Shown piece by piece: positions 42,722 to 50,528 of a DNA stretch of 64,000 nt. Below the pieces are notes generated by a model that saw only the letters and a list, made by a program, of their open reading frames with translations, had not been told where the DNA came from and searched no databases. Source of the DNA: Bradyrhizobium prioriisuperbiae (lineage in GTDB: Bacteria; Pseudomonadota; Alphaproteobacteria; Rhizobiales; Xanthobacteraceae); assembly GCF_032397745.1 (NCBI RefSeq), contig NZ_CP135921.1, forward strand, positions 4,266,501-4,330,500. The letters run 5' to 3'. The number at the start of each line of letters is the position of its first letter. The stretch's first letter is position 1. The translations under genes and the position numbers were made by a program.

Positions 42722-43751
42722 GGCTTCTCTCCACGGGCATCGGCCTCTCCAGCAGCGTCTGCAGCAGATCGGGAGAGACGTTGAGCTGGCCGATCCGCTC
42801 GGCCTTTTCCGCGATGCCTGTGAAGGCCTGGGCGATCAGCTGGTTCGGCTGCATGCCGGAGGCCGCCAGGGCCTGGATCACCTTGGTGTCGACGCCCTCG
42901 AAGATCTTCATCAGCGCGCCGACCCGATAGGCTTCGGCGTCCGCCAGCGTGCGGGTGTTGTCGCTGCTCAGTGCCACCAGGCTCTTGCGCTTGTCTTCAA
43001 GGGCGATGTCCGCAACCATGCCGGCTTCGCGCAGCTCGTTCTGCTTGGCCACCACGCTTGCTTCCGCGTCCATCTGGGTCTCGCGGATCGAACGCTTCTT
43101 CAACTCCACCGCGATCTCGGTGTCGAGTTCGCTCTCGCGGATCGCGCGTTCCTGCTCCACCGCGAAGTTGCGCCGGGCGAAGATCGCCTCGTCGGCGTGC
43201 TTGAGGATGGCCTCGCGGGCCTCCGCTTCCAGCGCCTTCGCGGTGTCGGGGGAGGGCTTCACGCCGCGGATCGAGACGCCGAGAATTTCGAGCCCGAGGG
43301 AGGCGATGTCGGCGCGGCCCTTCAGCCCGGCCATGATGGTCTCGGCGATACGATCGGAGGCTTGCAGCGCTTCCTTCAGCGTCATCGCCTTCACCGCCTG
43401 CTGGGCCAACACTTCGACCGCGCTCAGGATGCGTTGCGGCAACTGCTCCGGATCGTCGGATTCATAGGCCTTGCCGTCGCTCTTCAGCGCGAAGTTCAGC
43501 ATGGAGGCCGCGGCTTTCGGGTCGCCGATCCGGTAGGCCACCTGGCCCTGTACGGTGAGGGTCTGAAAATCCCTGGCGGTGTGCTGGAAGATGAAGGCCG
43601 CGTCGCGGCTGCCGATCGGCACCGCCACCAGCGAAGTGGACGGCGCGTAATAAAATGTGGAGAGCCCGGCGCCGGCCTGGGTCACGTTGCCGCCCTTGTA
43701 TTTCATCAGATAGGTGGTCGGCGGGGCCTTGATGAAGCGAACTCCGAACAT
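42711..43751 (-). CDS. SPFH / band 7 domain protein
   Basis: 346 residues. Residues 30-210 make the SPFH domain (VAVPIGSRDAAFIFQHTARD; GLEILGVSIRGVKPSPDTAK). A long charged coiled coil spans about 190-260 (VEQERAIRESELDTEIAVEL). No membrane segment is predicted, unlike most stomatin/flotillin relatives. Such proteins assemble into ring-like scaffolds. Co-translation with an NAD-kinase-like protein and placement opposite an NrtR-like regulator suggest a link to NAD(P) or ADP-ribose signalling; that is inference. Confidence 0.85.
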   Translation of the reverse strand: MFGVRFIKAPPTTYLMKYKGGNVTQAGAGLSTFYYAPSTSLVAVPIGSRDAAFIFQHTARDFQTLTVQGQVAYRIGDPKAAASMLNFALKSDGKAYESDDPEQLPQRILSAVEVLAQQAVKAMTLKEALQASDRIAETIMAGLKGRADIASLGLEILGVSIRGVKPSPDTAKALEAEAREAILKHADEAIFARRNFAVEQERAIRESELDTEIAVELKKRSIRETQMDAEASVVAKQNELREAGMVADIALEDKRKSLVALSSDNTRTLADAEAYRVGALMKIFEGVDTKVIQALAASGMQPNQLIAQAFTGIAEKAERIGQLNVSPDLLQTLLERPMPVERSRGR

Positions 43752-43769
43752 CGCACTCTCCTGTCAATA

Positions 43770-43808
43770 AGTTGGTCTGAGCAACTAATTAAGTTGCACT
43801 GTACAACT
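43770..43808. promoter_or_regulatory. Tandem AGTTG-N7-CAACT operators between SPFH and NrtR-like genes
   Basis: AGTTG-gtctgag-CAACT at 43770-43786 and AGTTG-cactgta-CAACT at 43792-43808. They have identical half-sites and identical spacing, with starts 22 bp apart (about two helical turns). They lie in the 102-nt divergent promoter. The arrangement fits cooperative binding by the adjacent NrtR-like regulator. Confidence 0.75.
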
Positions 43809-43853
43809 AAGTCGACTAGTGTCAACTCCGAAGACGAGGGGACGAGAACACGC

Positions 43854-44597
43854 ATGGCGCGGGAGGCTTTGTTACGGCGGACGGCAGGTGCTGACGCACT
43901 GCAGTTCGGCCGGCCGCTGAGCACCGTCGATGTGGTGATCTTCACCATCATCAATGACAGGCTGCAGGTGCTGCTGGTCCGGCGCGGCGATGATCCGTCC
44001 GGGCCGTTTCCGGGCGCCTGGGTGCTGCCCGGCGGTTTTGTCGATGTCGAGCGGGATAAGGATCTGGAAGCCTGCGCGCTGCGCAAGCTGCGGGAGAAGA
44101 CCGGCGTCGCAAGCCCGTATCTGGAACAGCTCGGCAGCTGGGGCAGCGCCACCCGCGATCCGCGCGGCTGGTCGGCGACGCATGCTTATTTCGCGCTGAT
44201 TCCCGCTGTCACAATCACGCTGACCAGCGGCGCCAATGCGGCTGAAACTCGCTGGTGGCCGATTTCAGGCGACCGGGCCGAACCGAAGCTCGGCTTCGAC
44301 CACGGCGAGATTCTGTCAACCGCCGTCCGGCGGCTGCGCAGCAAGGTGGAGTACACCTCGCTGCCGGCCTACCTGATGCCACCGGAATTCACGCTGCCGG
44401 AGCTGCAGCGGGTGTACGAGACGGTACTCGACCGCCCGCTGGAAAAGAGTGCCTTCCGCACCCGCATTTTGGCGATCGACCTGATCGAGCCGATCGCCAA
44501 GATGCGCAAGGGACCCAACCGGCCCGCGCAACTCTACCGGTTGCGGAAATCGAAGACGCCGGTGGTATTCGCGCGGCCGTTTAATGCGCCGGAGTAG
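43854..44597 (+). CDS. NrtR-like regulator: NUDIX-like domain plus winged helix
   Basis: 247 residues. Residues 20-155 form a NUDIX fold (VDVVIFTIINDRLQVLLVRR; PGAWVLPGGFVD). The NUDIX box is not canonical: the stretch EACALRKLREKTGV lacks the full REUXEE catalytic pattern, as in NrtR regulators that bind ADP-ribose without hydrolysing it. Residues 165-235 are the winged helix (TLPELQRVYETVLDRPLEKS; FRTRILAIDLI). The promoter holds two matching dyads, so autoregulation and control of the SPFH/NAD-kinase-like pair are likely. Confidence 0.88.
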   Translation: MAREALLRRTAGADALQFGRPLSTVDVVIFTIINDRLQVLLVRRGDDPSGPFPGAWVLPGGFVDVERDKDLEACALRKLREKTGVASPYLEQLGSWGSATRDPRGWSATHAYFALIPAVTITLTSGANAAETRWWPISGDRAEPKLGFDHGEILSTAVRRLRSKVEYTSLPAYLMPPEFTLPELQRVYETVLDRPLEKSAFRTRILAIDLIEPIAKMRKGPNRPAQLYRLRKSKTPVVFARPFNAPE

Positions 44598-44639
44598 GGG
44601 CCGTCCCTTTGTGCCAGGATATGCCTCTGTGTATTTTAG

Positions 44640-44708
44640 TTGACTGGCTTTATCCTGCTCTGCGGCGGCGATAAGGCGTCCCAAAGCAGGGACATCAAAG
44701 TGGCTTAG
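44640..44708 (+). pseudogene. C-terminal remnant of a HigB/Gp49-type toxin
   Basis: One frame reads LTGFILLCGGDKASQSRDIKVA followed by TAG (44706-44708). The FILLCGGDK-SQ--DI pattern is the end of phage-derived Gp49-like/HigB toxins (addiction-module killers). Only the last 22 codons survive; upstream there is a stop and no toxin body. The intact antitoxin gene follows in the same frame. Confidence 0.65.
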
Positions 44709-44732
44709 CGGATGGCGAAGGACGTTTGTTCA

Positions 44733-45026
44733 ATGGCCCTCAAGACCACCAAGTTCGATGTCCAGGACCACCTGAAGTCGCTCGGGGAGCAGATCGCCTA
44801 TCTAGAAGCGGCGATGGACGATGGCGATTCGTCATTCATCGCGACCGCAATCGGCGACATCGCCAGGGCACGTGGCGTCACGCAGTTCGCACGGGAAACC
44901 GGGCTGAGTCGCGAAGCCATCTACAAGGCATTCCGTCCCGGCGGCAACCCCACTATCGAAACGCTGAACAAGGCGATGAAGGCGCTTGGTCTGAAATTGA
45001 AGCTCGTTCCGGCGAAGGCGGCCTAA
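44733..45026 (+). CDS. HigA-type addiction-module antidote protein (orphan)
   Basis: 97 residues with GAAGGA about 10 nt before ATG 44733; an in-frame ATG at 44712 adds seven residues. Signature of COG3636 antidotes: TTKFDVQDHLKSLGEQIAYL, then a helix-turn-helix VTQFARETGLSREAIYKAFR and PTIETLNKAMKALGLKLKLV. Its normal partner is the HigB-like toxin whose remnant lies directly upstream. Retention of the antitoxin alone would give protection against related toxins or serve as a regulator. Its last bases overlap the convergent FadR-type gene by 4 nt. Confidence 0.88.
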   Translation: MALKTTKFDVQDHLKSLGEQIAYLEAAMDDGDSSFIATAIGDIARARGVTQFARETGLSREAIYKAFRPGGNPTIETLNKAMKALGLKLKLVPAKAA

Positions 45027-45907
45027 CCGTTCAACACCCCGATCCCCTCCGCGAGCTTCGCCTCGACAAAATCCATGTGCGCCACAATCGCATCGCGGGC
45101 CTTGTCGGGCTTGCGGGTGCGCACGGCATCAAGGATGTCGGCGTGATGCTGCCAGATCAGGTGCTGATCCTCGCGGTTCGGCACGAAGCTCTTGAGGCGA
45201 TACAGCGCCGAAAAGCCGTCGCGCAACAGCTCCATCATCCGCATCGCCAGCGGATTGCCGGTGGCCGCCGCCAGGGCCTGGTGGAAAGCGACATCGTTGC
45301 GCTCCCAGGCGGCTTCAGCGACATCCAGCGTGCGCATGGCCTGCAGCGGCGCCTTCATGGCGCGCAGGTGGATGTCGGTGCGCACCTTGGCGGCGTGGCT
45401 GGCGCACCAGCCTTCCAGCGCCCGGCGGATCTCGAAGAACTCGCCGATGCGATGGGCCTGGGTGCGGATCAGTTCGATCAGCGGCTGCTGGATGCCGATC
45501 TGCGGCTCGGTGCCCACCACGAAGCTGCCGGTGCCGTGGCGGGTCTCGATCAGGCCGACCAGCTCCGCATGATAGATCGCCTCGCGCACGGTCTGCCGGC
45601 TGGTACGGAACATCGAGGCGAGTTCGCGCTCCGGCGGCAGCCGGCTGTCAGTGGCGAATTGTCCCGCGCGCAGCATCTGCGAGATCTGCGCGAATACCTG
45701 CTCGGATTTGCGGCCGCCGGCGAGCGGCTGGAACGGCGGAGATTTTTTCGGCTTGCTGGTTTTGCTGACGGCTCCCGCCGCCGATTTTTTCGCGCGCTGC
45801 TTGGCGATCTTCTTCGCCGCCGCTTTCGTCGTTGTCGCACGCGCGGTCCGGCGCGGCTTGGCTGCGGCTTTGGCTGGTCTCCCCGACACTTGCGATCGTC
45901 GCGCCAT
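45023..45907 (-). CDS. FadR-type GntR regulator with lysine/alanine-rich N-terminal tail
   Basis: 294 residues. Residues 1-58 are a basic, histone H1-like tail (KAAAKPRRTARATTTKAAAK; KKIAKQRAKKSAAG). The winged helix-turn-helix is at 65-130 (LPPERELASMFRTSRQTVRE). The FCD domain is at 150-280 (EIRRALEGWCASHAAK; NDVAFHQALAAATGNPL; HHADILDAVRTR, with metal-binding histidines). The FadR subfamily binds TGGTNNNACCA-like sites; TGGTCAGA-TG-TCTGACCA lies 185 nt upstream. The effector is unknown. Confidence 0.88.
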   Translation of the reverse strand: MARRSQVSGRPAKAAAKPRRTARATTTKAAAKKIAKQRAKKSAAGAVSKTSKPKKSPPFQPLAGGRKSEQVFAQISQMLRAGQFATDSRLPPERELASMFRTSRQTVREAIYHAELVGLIETRHGTGSFVVGTEPQIGIQQPLIELIRTQAHRIGEFFEIRRALEGWCASHAAKVRTDIHLRAMKAPLQAMRTLDVAEAAWERNDVAFHQALAAATGNPLAMRMMELLRDGFSALYRLKSFVPNREDQHLIWQHHADILDAVRTRKPDKARDAIVAHMDFVEAKLAEGIGVLNG

Positions 45908-45912
45908 GACGG

Positions 45913-46050
45913 TTACTCCACTGTAGGCCTTGGTGAGACGTCGGCCCCGCGAATGCCGAGATAGATTTCCTGCACCTGCTGGTCGGTTTCGAGACGGAGA
46001 TGTGGTGCGCGTTTCCACAAAGCATCTGCCGCGGATATTTTTTCGCCGGG
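45913..46050 (-). pseudogene. Possible C-terminal relic of a LivF-type ABC ATPase
   Basis: A leftward frame reads KISAADALWKRAPHLRLETD, QQVQEIYLGIRGADVSP, then stops at 45913-45915. The QEIYLG ending resembles the extreme C-terminus of branched-chain amino-acid transporter ATPases (xVQEAYLG). No Walker motifs are upstream. The identification is tentative, since the matching segment is short. Confidence 0.35.
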
Positions 46051-46091
46051 ACGCCGGTTGTCGAACGCGACGCCGGCGGTTACGGTCCCGC

Positions 46092-46109
46092 TGGTCAGAT
46101 GTCTGACCA
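46092..46109. promoter_or_regulatory. FadR-type operator TGGTCAGA-TG-TCTGACCA
   Basis: A perfect 8-bp inverted repeat around TG, matching the TGGT...ACCA consensus of FadR-subfamily GntR proteins. It lies between the FadR-type gene (leftward) and the NIPSNAP gene (rightward), and so could control both. Confidence 0.75.
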
Positions 46110-46206
46110 CTGTGAAATGGGCCGGAGCGGTTGTCAACGCGGAACGGCGTCGGGCCGAAGCAGCAAAAGCAACAAACAGACGCAACGATAAAAGGGGCTC
46201 GTGACC

Positions 46207-46827
46207 ATGACCTACAACGTCACCATTCTCACCCTGCGGCCCGGCACCCAGGGCCCGGCGCTCAAGGAGATCAAGGCGCATGTGACGGGCGACAAGCCTG
46301 CGCTGTCAGGTGAACTGCTTGCCTGCTGGTATTCCGACATCGGCGCGCTGAACCGGGTTCTTGTGCTGCACCGCGCCGCGAGCGCCGAGCAGGCGCTGGC
46401 CGATCGCGAACGCCTGGTGCTGGCGGAGGATCCGTTCGGCCTGAAGGATGCGATCACGCAGCTGCAAGCCGACACCTTTCATCTGCTGCCGTTCCTCACA
46501 GGCATCGACACCGGCACGAAGGGGCCGATGTTCGAGGTGCGAACCTATGAGACCAGGGCCGGCGGCATGGGGCCGACGGTCGAGCTCTGGCGCAAGGCGC
46601 TGCCGGAGCGGATGAAACTGTCGCCGTTGCTCGCGGGGCTCTACAGCGTCAGCGGCGTCGCCGCGCGCTTCATGCACATCTGGCCCTACGAGAACCTCGA
46701 GGCCCGCTCACGGTTGCGCGCCAAGGCCGTCGCCGACGGCATCTGGCCGCCGCAGGGAGGTCCGGCGCATCTGCAGGTGATGCAGTCGGATATCTATCTG
46801 CCGGCGGAATTCTCGCCGTTGCGGTGA
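46207..46827 (+). CDS. NIPSNAP family protein (two tandem domains)
   Basis: 206 residues. Two NIPSNAP/dimeric alpha-beta barrel repeats: 1-100 (YNVTILTLRPGTQGPALKEI; LVLHRAASAEQALADRERL) and 105-205 (FEVRTYETRAGGMGPTVELW; HIWPYENLEARSRLRAKAV). No active site is defined for this family. An upstream GTG at 46201 is an alternative start with AAAGGGG closer by. It lies downstream of the FadR-type operator, so it is a likely regulon member. Confidence 0.85.
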   Translation: MTYNVTILTLRPGTQGPALKEIKAHVTGDKPALSGELLACWYSDIGALNRVLVLHRAASAEQALADRERLVLAEDPFGLKDAITQLQADTFHLLPFLTGIDTGTKGPMFEVRTYETRAGGMGPTVELWRKALPERMKLSPLLAGLYSVSGVAARFMHIWPYENLEARSRLRAKAVADGIWPPQGGPAHLQVMQSDIYLPAEFSPLR

Positions 46828-47135
46828 TCGCAGCTGGAGGCGGGTCAGCCAACGTATCGGCGCGAAGCGCAGACCCGTTGGCGAACCCGCCCTGCATGCG
46901 GCGACGCCTGACATTTGAGCAGGCCGACCAGGAATCGGACAAGCGAATTGGCACGGCAACCCGCATTGTATCAGGATGCTCGTACAGTCATTCGCCAGAA
47001 AAACAGACTTCGCTGATAAACAATCATCACATCCCGGCCGTAGGATTGATCCCCGGTCGTGCAGCAGCTGACCAAGACCAGAGAGGTTTACAAGCCTACC
47101 CACGCAAACATCGACACCCAAAAAGGAGGCGCTCC
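46828..47135. other. 308-nt gap before the purine nucleoside permease gene
   Basis: No gene or repeat recognised. The end holds AAGGAGG (47123-47129), the ribosome-binding site of the next gene; the AT-richer stretch around 46985-47030 is a candidate promoter. Confidence 0.5.
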
Positions 47136-48257
47136 ATGCTTAGCCATCGGATGTTCGAAACGGCCTTGTCGATAACCAGGCACTTGCTGGCCGGGGCCGG
47201 CGTCCTCGCTGCCGTGCTCTTTGCCGGTCCATCGTTCGCCGACGATGGCGGACGACCGGTGAAGGTCATGATCATCAACATGTTCAACTCCGAAGCATCG
47301 GCTTTCACCGACAACCTCGGACTGAAGGAGTCGATACGTGTTCGAGGCCTGTCGCCCGACTATCCAAACATTCTCTGCAACGCGGACGATGTGTGCCAGA
47401 TGGTCGCCGGCGAAGGGCACGCCAACGTGGCTGCATCGACCATGGCCTTGCTTCTCAGCGACAAGTTCGATTTGCGTCACACCTACTTCCTGATCGCGGG
47501 CATCGCCGGGATCGATCCTCACCAGGGGACAACCGGCTCGGCGGCCTGGGCGCGCTATCTGATCGACTACGGCATTTCCTGGGAAATCGACGCGCGCGAG
47601 ATTCCGGGAACCACAGCCGATCCGACGCAGCCGGCGTGGCCTTATGGCTACCTCGCGATCTTTCCCACCGACATGACCAGGCAGCCCTGGAATTCGTTGC
47701 CCACCATCCCCACCCCCTATCACAGCGAGATGTATCGGCTGAACGAAGTCTTGTTGCAGAAAGTCCTGGCGTTGACCGGCAAGGTGGATCTCAAGGTCAA
47801 CGACAATGCGACGGCCCAGGCCTATCGCGCCCACTATGCCGAGGCGAAGGCCAAGGCCCCGCCCAGCGTCATTCAGTGCGACACGATGGCGGGTGACACC
47901 TGGTATCACGGCATCAAGCTGGGCGAGCGCGCCGCGGCATGGACGGCGTTGTGGACGGGCGGCAAAGGCACCTACTGCACCACGCAACAGGAGGACAACG
48001 CCACTTACATGGCCCTTAGTCGCGGGGCCCTCTCCGGGCTGGTGGATCTCGACCGCGTCGCCGTGCTGCGGACCGCGTCGAACTTTGACCGTCCCTACCC
48101 GGGCGAGTCGGCCTGGCACTCGCTCTGCAGCTGCGGCATCGAGGGAGGCTCGGGCGGTTTCGCGCCCGCCATCAGCAATCTTTGGGCCGTGTCTGCGCCG
48201 TTCATCAAGGATGTCGTTGCCCACTGGGACAAGTGGAAGCGCGGCGTCCCAAAGTAG
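47136..48257 (+). CDS. Purine nucleoside permease (NUP family)
   Basis: 373 residues. The signal peptide is about 1-36 (LLAGAGVLAAVLFAGPSFAD), so the protein is exported. The NUP core resembles nucleoside phosphorylases: VKVMIINMFNSEASAF, CQMVAGEGHANVAASTMALL, FLIAGIAGIDPHQGTTGSAA and QQEDNATYMALSRGA. The founding member is a yeast nucleoside transporter; periplasmic bacterial members may be nucleosidase-like. AAGGAGG lies 6 nt before ATG 47136. No transporter partner nearby. Confidence 0.9.
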   Translation: MLSHRMFETALSITRHLLAGAGVLAAVLFAGPSFADDGGRPVKVMIINMFNSEASAFTDNLGLKESIRVRGLSPDYPNILCNADDVCQMVAGEGHANVAASTMALLLSDKFDLRHTYFLIAGIAGIDPHQGTTGSAAWARYLIDYGISWEIDAREIPGTTADPTQPAWPYGYLAIFPTDMTRQPWNSLPTIPTPYHSEMYRLNEVLLQKVLALTGKVDLKVNDNATAQAYRAHYAEAKAKAPPSVIQCDTMAGDTWYHGIKLGERAAAWTALWTGGKGTYCTTQQEDNATYMALSRGALSGLVDLDRVAVLRTASNFDRPYPGESAWHSLCSCGIEGGSGGFAPAISNLWAVSAPFIKDVVAHWDKWKRGVPK

Positions 48258-48410
48258 CCTTGATCGGGCGAAAATTGGGCCCGGGATTGATCGGGGGCGC
48301 GGTCGGGTCTTTGCTTCGCGACCAGCTCTCAGCGGTGGCGTCTATCGCGAGGGACTATTCGAACCCTCGGGATCTCCTCCGAAATCGGCACGATCGATGA
48401 AGGGGCGTCG

Positions 48411-49097
48411 CTAATTCTGCCAGCCGCAGATGCCACCGCTGCGGCAGGGCCAGGTCTGTAATTTCGGCTGCGCTCTCGCCTGCGTCTTCGGCCGGGCATA
48501 GGCCTGGGCATCGAGCGGATTGCCGTGAGGGCGGCTCGCGACCGCGCGGGTGCGTATTGCCGACGACTTGTGGACCTTGCTCTTGACCGATGGCGCCGCG
48601 GACTCATCCGCCGTCGCCTCGGTAGGCGGAGCCAGCGACGCAGTGTTGGACGGTTTGGTGTCGGACGGCTTGACGTCGGAAGACGCAGTCGCGCCCGGCC
48701 GCGGGGTGATGCGGGCGCCCGCCATGATCTTCGACGCCGTGCGGGCGGCATGTGGCGTGGTGTTCGGCAGGTTGTCGGCGGCGTCGGTTCTGGCCTCGAT
48801 GCCGAACGGCTCGAAGCGGGCCTGCGGTCCGAGCGGGATCGGCGACAGCACGGCTTTGGACAGATCCAGGGTCAGGAACGCATCGGGCCGGTAGCGCGCG
48901 GTATTGCCGGCGCCCGACACCGCGGCGTTGGGCTGAGCGGTCATCGGCCGGGAGATCTGGGGCCGGGAGATCTGGGACTGCGTAATGATCTGGATATCGT
49001 CGGCGGACGCCGGTGCCGACAAGAGCAACGCGCCCGCCAAGGCCGGCAGCGCGATCGACAATAGGCCCTGCAATTTCATACGCGCGTGACGCAACAT
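48411..49097 (-). CDS. Exported low-complexity hypothetical protein
   Basis: About 228 residues from ATG 49097 (MLRHARMKLQG) or 222 from ATG 49079. The signal peptide ends near SAPASADD. The mature part is Pro/Ser/Thr/Lys-rich with no fold signal (SDVKPSDTKPSNTASLAPPT), ending with WPCRSGGICGWQN, which holds the only two cysteines. GAGGGCG precedes the longer start. It is probably a periplasmic or envelope-associated disordered protein of unknown function. Confidence 0.65.
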   Translation of the reverse strand: MLRHARMKLQGLLSIALPALAGALLLSAPASADDIQIITQSQISRPQISRPMTAQPNAAVSGAGNTARYRPDAFLTLDLSKAVLSPIPLGPQARFEPFGIEARTDAADNLPNTTPHAARTASKIMAGARITPRPGATASSDVKPSDTKPSNTASLAPPTEATADESAAPSVKSKVHKSSAIRTRAVASRPHGNPLDAQAYARPKTQARAQPKLQTWPCRSGGICGWQN

Positions 49098-49315
49098 CTT
49101 CGCCCTCGCAAGCCCGCGACGCTCCCTCATTCGAAGCGATTATTCCTGGAAGTCCAATCTTCCAAAATGTAAGCGGGAACCCGCAATTTGCCAGATCCGC
49201 CCCACGGGCAATACCCATCCGCCGGTTCAAGTTTCGGCAAAGGTTAACGCGCGGTCCGCCGATTGGGTTCCCGTCGGGGGGCAAATTTCGCTGAAAATGG
49301 ATGAACAATCCGGCC

Positions 49316-49353
49316 CAAAAAGGCGAGGGCGGCCATCATCTGAAGGCCGCCCT
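49316..49353 (-). terminator. Rho-independent terminator for the Gly/Tyr-rich protein gene
   Basis: On the minus strand, AGGGCGGCC / GGCCGCCCT form a 9-bp stem with a 10-nt loop, followed after CTCGCC by TTTTT. It lies 45 nt beyond the stop at 49398. Confidence 0.75.
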
Positions 49354-49397
49354 CCTGCCGTTTGTCTTTCGGGTTTTTGCAGCCTATGCCGGCCGCT

Positions 49398-49715
49398 TTA
49401 CCAGTGGCGATGTCCCCAGCCGCCACCGCCCCAGCCGCGATGGCCCCAGCCGCCGTAATAGCGCGGGCCGCCGCCGTAGTAGCCGTAGTACCGCGGACGG
49501 GCGTAGCCATAAGCGCCGTAGGCACCGTAATAGTTCGGCCGCCACCAGCAGCGGCCCCACTCGTTACAGACATAGCGGACCTGCTCGGCGCCCGAGCCAG
49601 CCTTCACGTCGGACTGCGCACCCAACAATCCGTTCGGCATCGCGGAGGCGGCACCACTCGTCAGCGCCAGTCCGGCGGTCGCCGCGACAGCCAGCAAAGC
49701 CATTCTTGCCTTCAT
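49398..49715 (-). CDS. Small secreted Gly/Tyr-rich protein
   Basis: 105 residues. The signal peptide is about 1-26 (ALLAVAATAGLALTSGAASA). The mature part has VRYVCNEWGRCWWRPNYYG and a low-complexity tail of GYYGGG / GWGHRGW repeats. The CNEWGRCWW segment recurs in small exported rhizobial proteins I have seen, but no function is known. I prefer ATG 49715: the ATG at 49721 directly abuts GGGAG, whereas the second leaves 6 nt. Confidence 0.8.
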   Translation of the reverse strand: MKARMALLAVAATAGLALTSGAASAMPNGLLGAQSDVKAGSGAEQVRYVCNEWGRCWWRPNYYGAYGAYGYARPRYYGYYGGGPRYYGGWGHRGWGGGGWGHRHW

Positions 49716-49940
49716 GATCATCTCCCAACTTTCAGGTCTTCAGCTCACCAATTCCACCACTTGTGAAAAGTTGCGGTGGCGGAACGTTGCGTTTTGATCA
49801 TGGCGAAGTGTTGATTTATCGGGGCTGAACGCCGCGTTCACGTTGGTTACGTCTTGTCCATGCGGCTTGTTCATGGGGCTTGGAACAAAATCGGCGCAAC
49901 GGTGTTGTAAATGTGGTGAAGTTCGCAAGGGCGATATCCG

Positions 49941-50078
49941 ATGAACAGCCGGCCGCATACTCCCCAGCACACGCACACGCCCATGACCAGCGACGCGATC
50001 GCTTACGCTCTCCTGGGTATTACCCTGGTCGGTGGCATCGTGTTGCTGGCGACATTCTATTATCTGCTGGCGATGTGA
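49941..50078 (+). CDS. 45-residue membrane protein
   Basis: Begins MNSRPHTPQHTHTPMTSD and continues with one transmembrane helix (AYALLGITLVGGIVLLATFY), ending YLLAM. AAGGG lies 10 nt before ATG 49941; an inner ATG at 49983 would leave little more than the helix. A good terminator follows, supporting an expressed transcript. His-rich N-terminus. Function unknown. Confidence 0.6.
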   Translation: MNSRPHTPQHTHTPMTSDAIAYALLGITLVGGIVLLATFYYLLAM

Positions 50079-50125
50079 GGCCGGCGCGCTTTTTCAACAC
50101 AACGCAACAGGACGGACCAAGACAA

Positions 50126-50152
50126 ACGGCCCCGGGATGCGGGGCCGTTTTC
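50126..50152 (+). terminator. Rho-independent terminator after the 45-residue gene
   Basis: ACGGCCCCG / CGGGGCCGT, 9-bp stem with a 5-nt loop, followed by TTTTC. It is 48 nt after the stop codon. Confidence 0.85.
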
Positions 50153-50174
50153 GCGTGCGGTTGAAGCTCACCCA

Positions 50175-50393
50175 TCAATGGTGATGGCGATGGCCCCGCC
50201 GGATCACCACCACTTTGCGGTCGTGGTGATGGCGATGCCAGCCGCGATCGCGATGCCCGCGCATCTCGGCACGCGCGCTATAATCACGGTCATGGCCGCG
50301 CTTGATCACCGTCGTCTGGGCACTGGCGAGGGTGGGTGCCGCGATCGCCAAAGCCATGGCGGCTGCAAAGACATAACCAATCGATCTCTTCAT
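50175..50393 (-). CDS. Small secreted Arg/His-rich protein
   Basis: 72 residues. The signal peptide is 1-25 (YVFAAAMALAIAAPTLASAQ). The mature 47 residues are extremely rich in Arg and His (GHRDRGWHRHHHDRKVVVIR), ending GHRHHH. GGAGG sits about 7 nt before ATG 50393. The histidine clusters suggest metal binding, which fits the nearby heavy-metal efflux genes, but this is only a composition argument. Confidence 0.72.
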   Translation of the reverse strand: MKRSIGYVFAAAMALAIAAPTLASAQTTVIKRGHDRDYSARAEMRGHRDRGWHRHHHDRKVVVIRRGHRHHH

Positions 50394-50528
50394 TCATATT
50401 CCTCCAATGAAATGGAATCTGTCCAACGCGGAGACCCAACTTGCCCGCGGCAAAGCCGTTCCCGGATGGAACACGGGAAAATTCTGAACAACGGTTCATG
50501 CGTGACGTGCAGCATGCTCACTGGAGAG

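Noticed and set aside
42627..43853. Extension of the NrtR-like gene upstream over the SPFH gene (a 656-codon frame)
   Set aside because: Those codons are antisense to the SPFH and NAD-kinase-like genes and cross the promoter; the regulator starts at ATG 43854.
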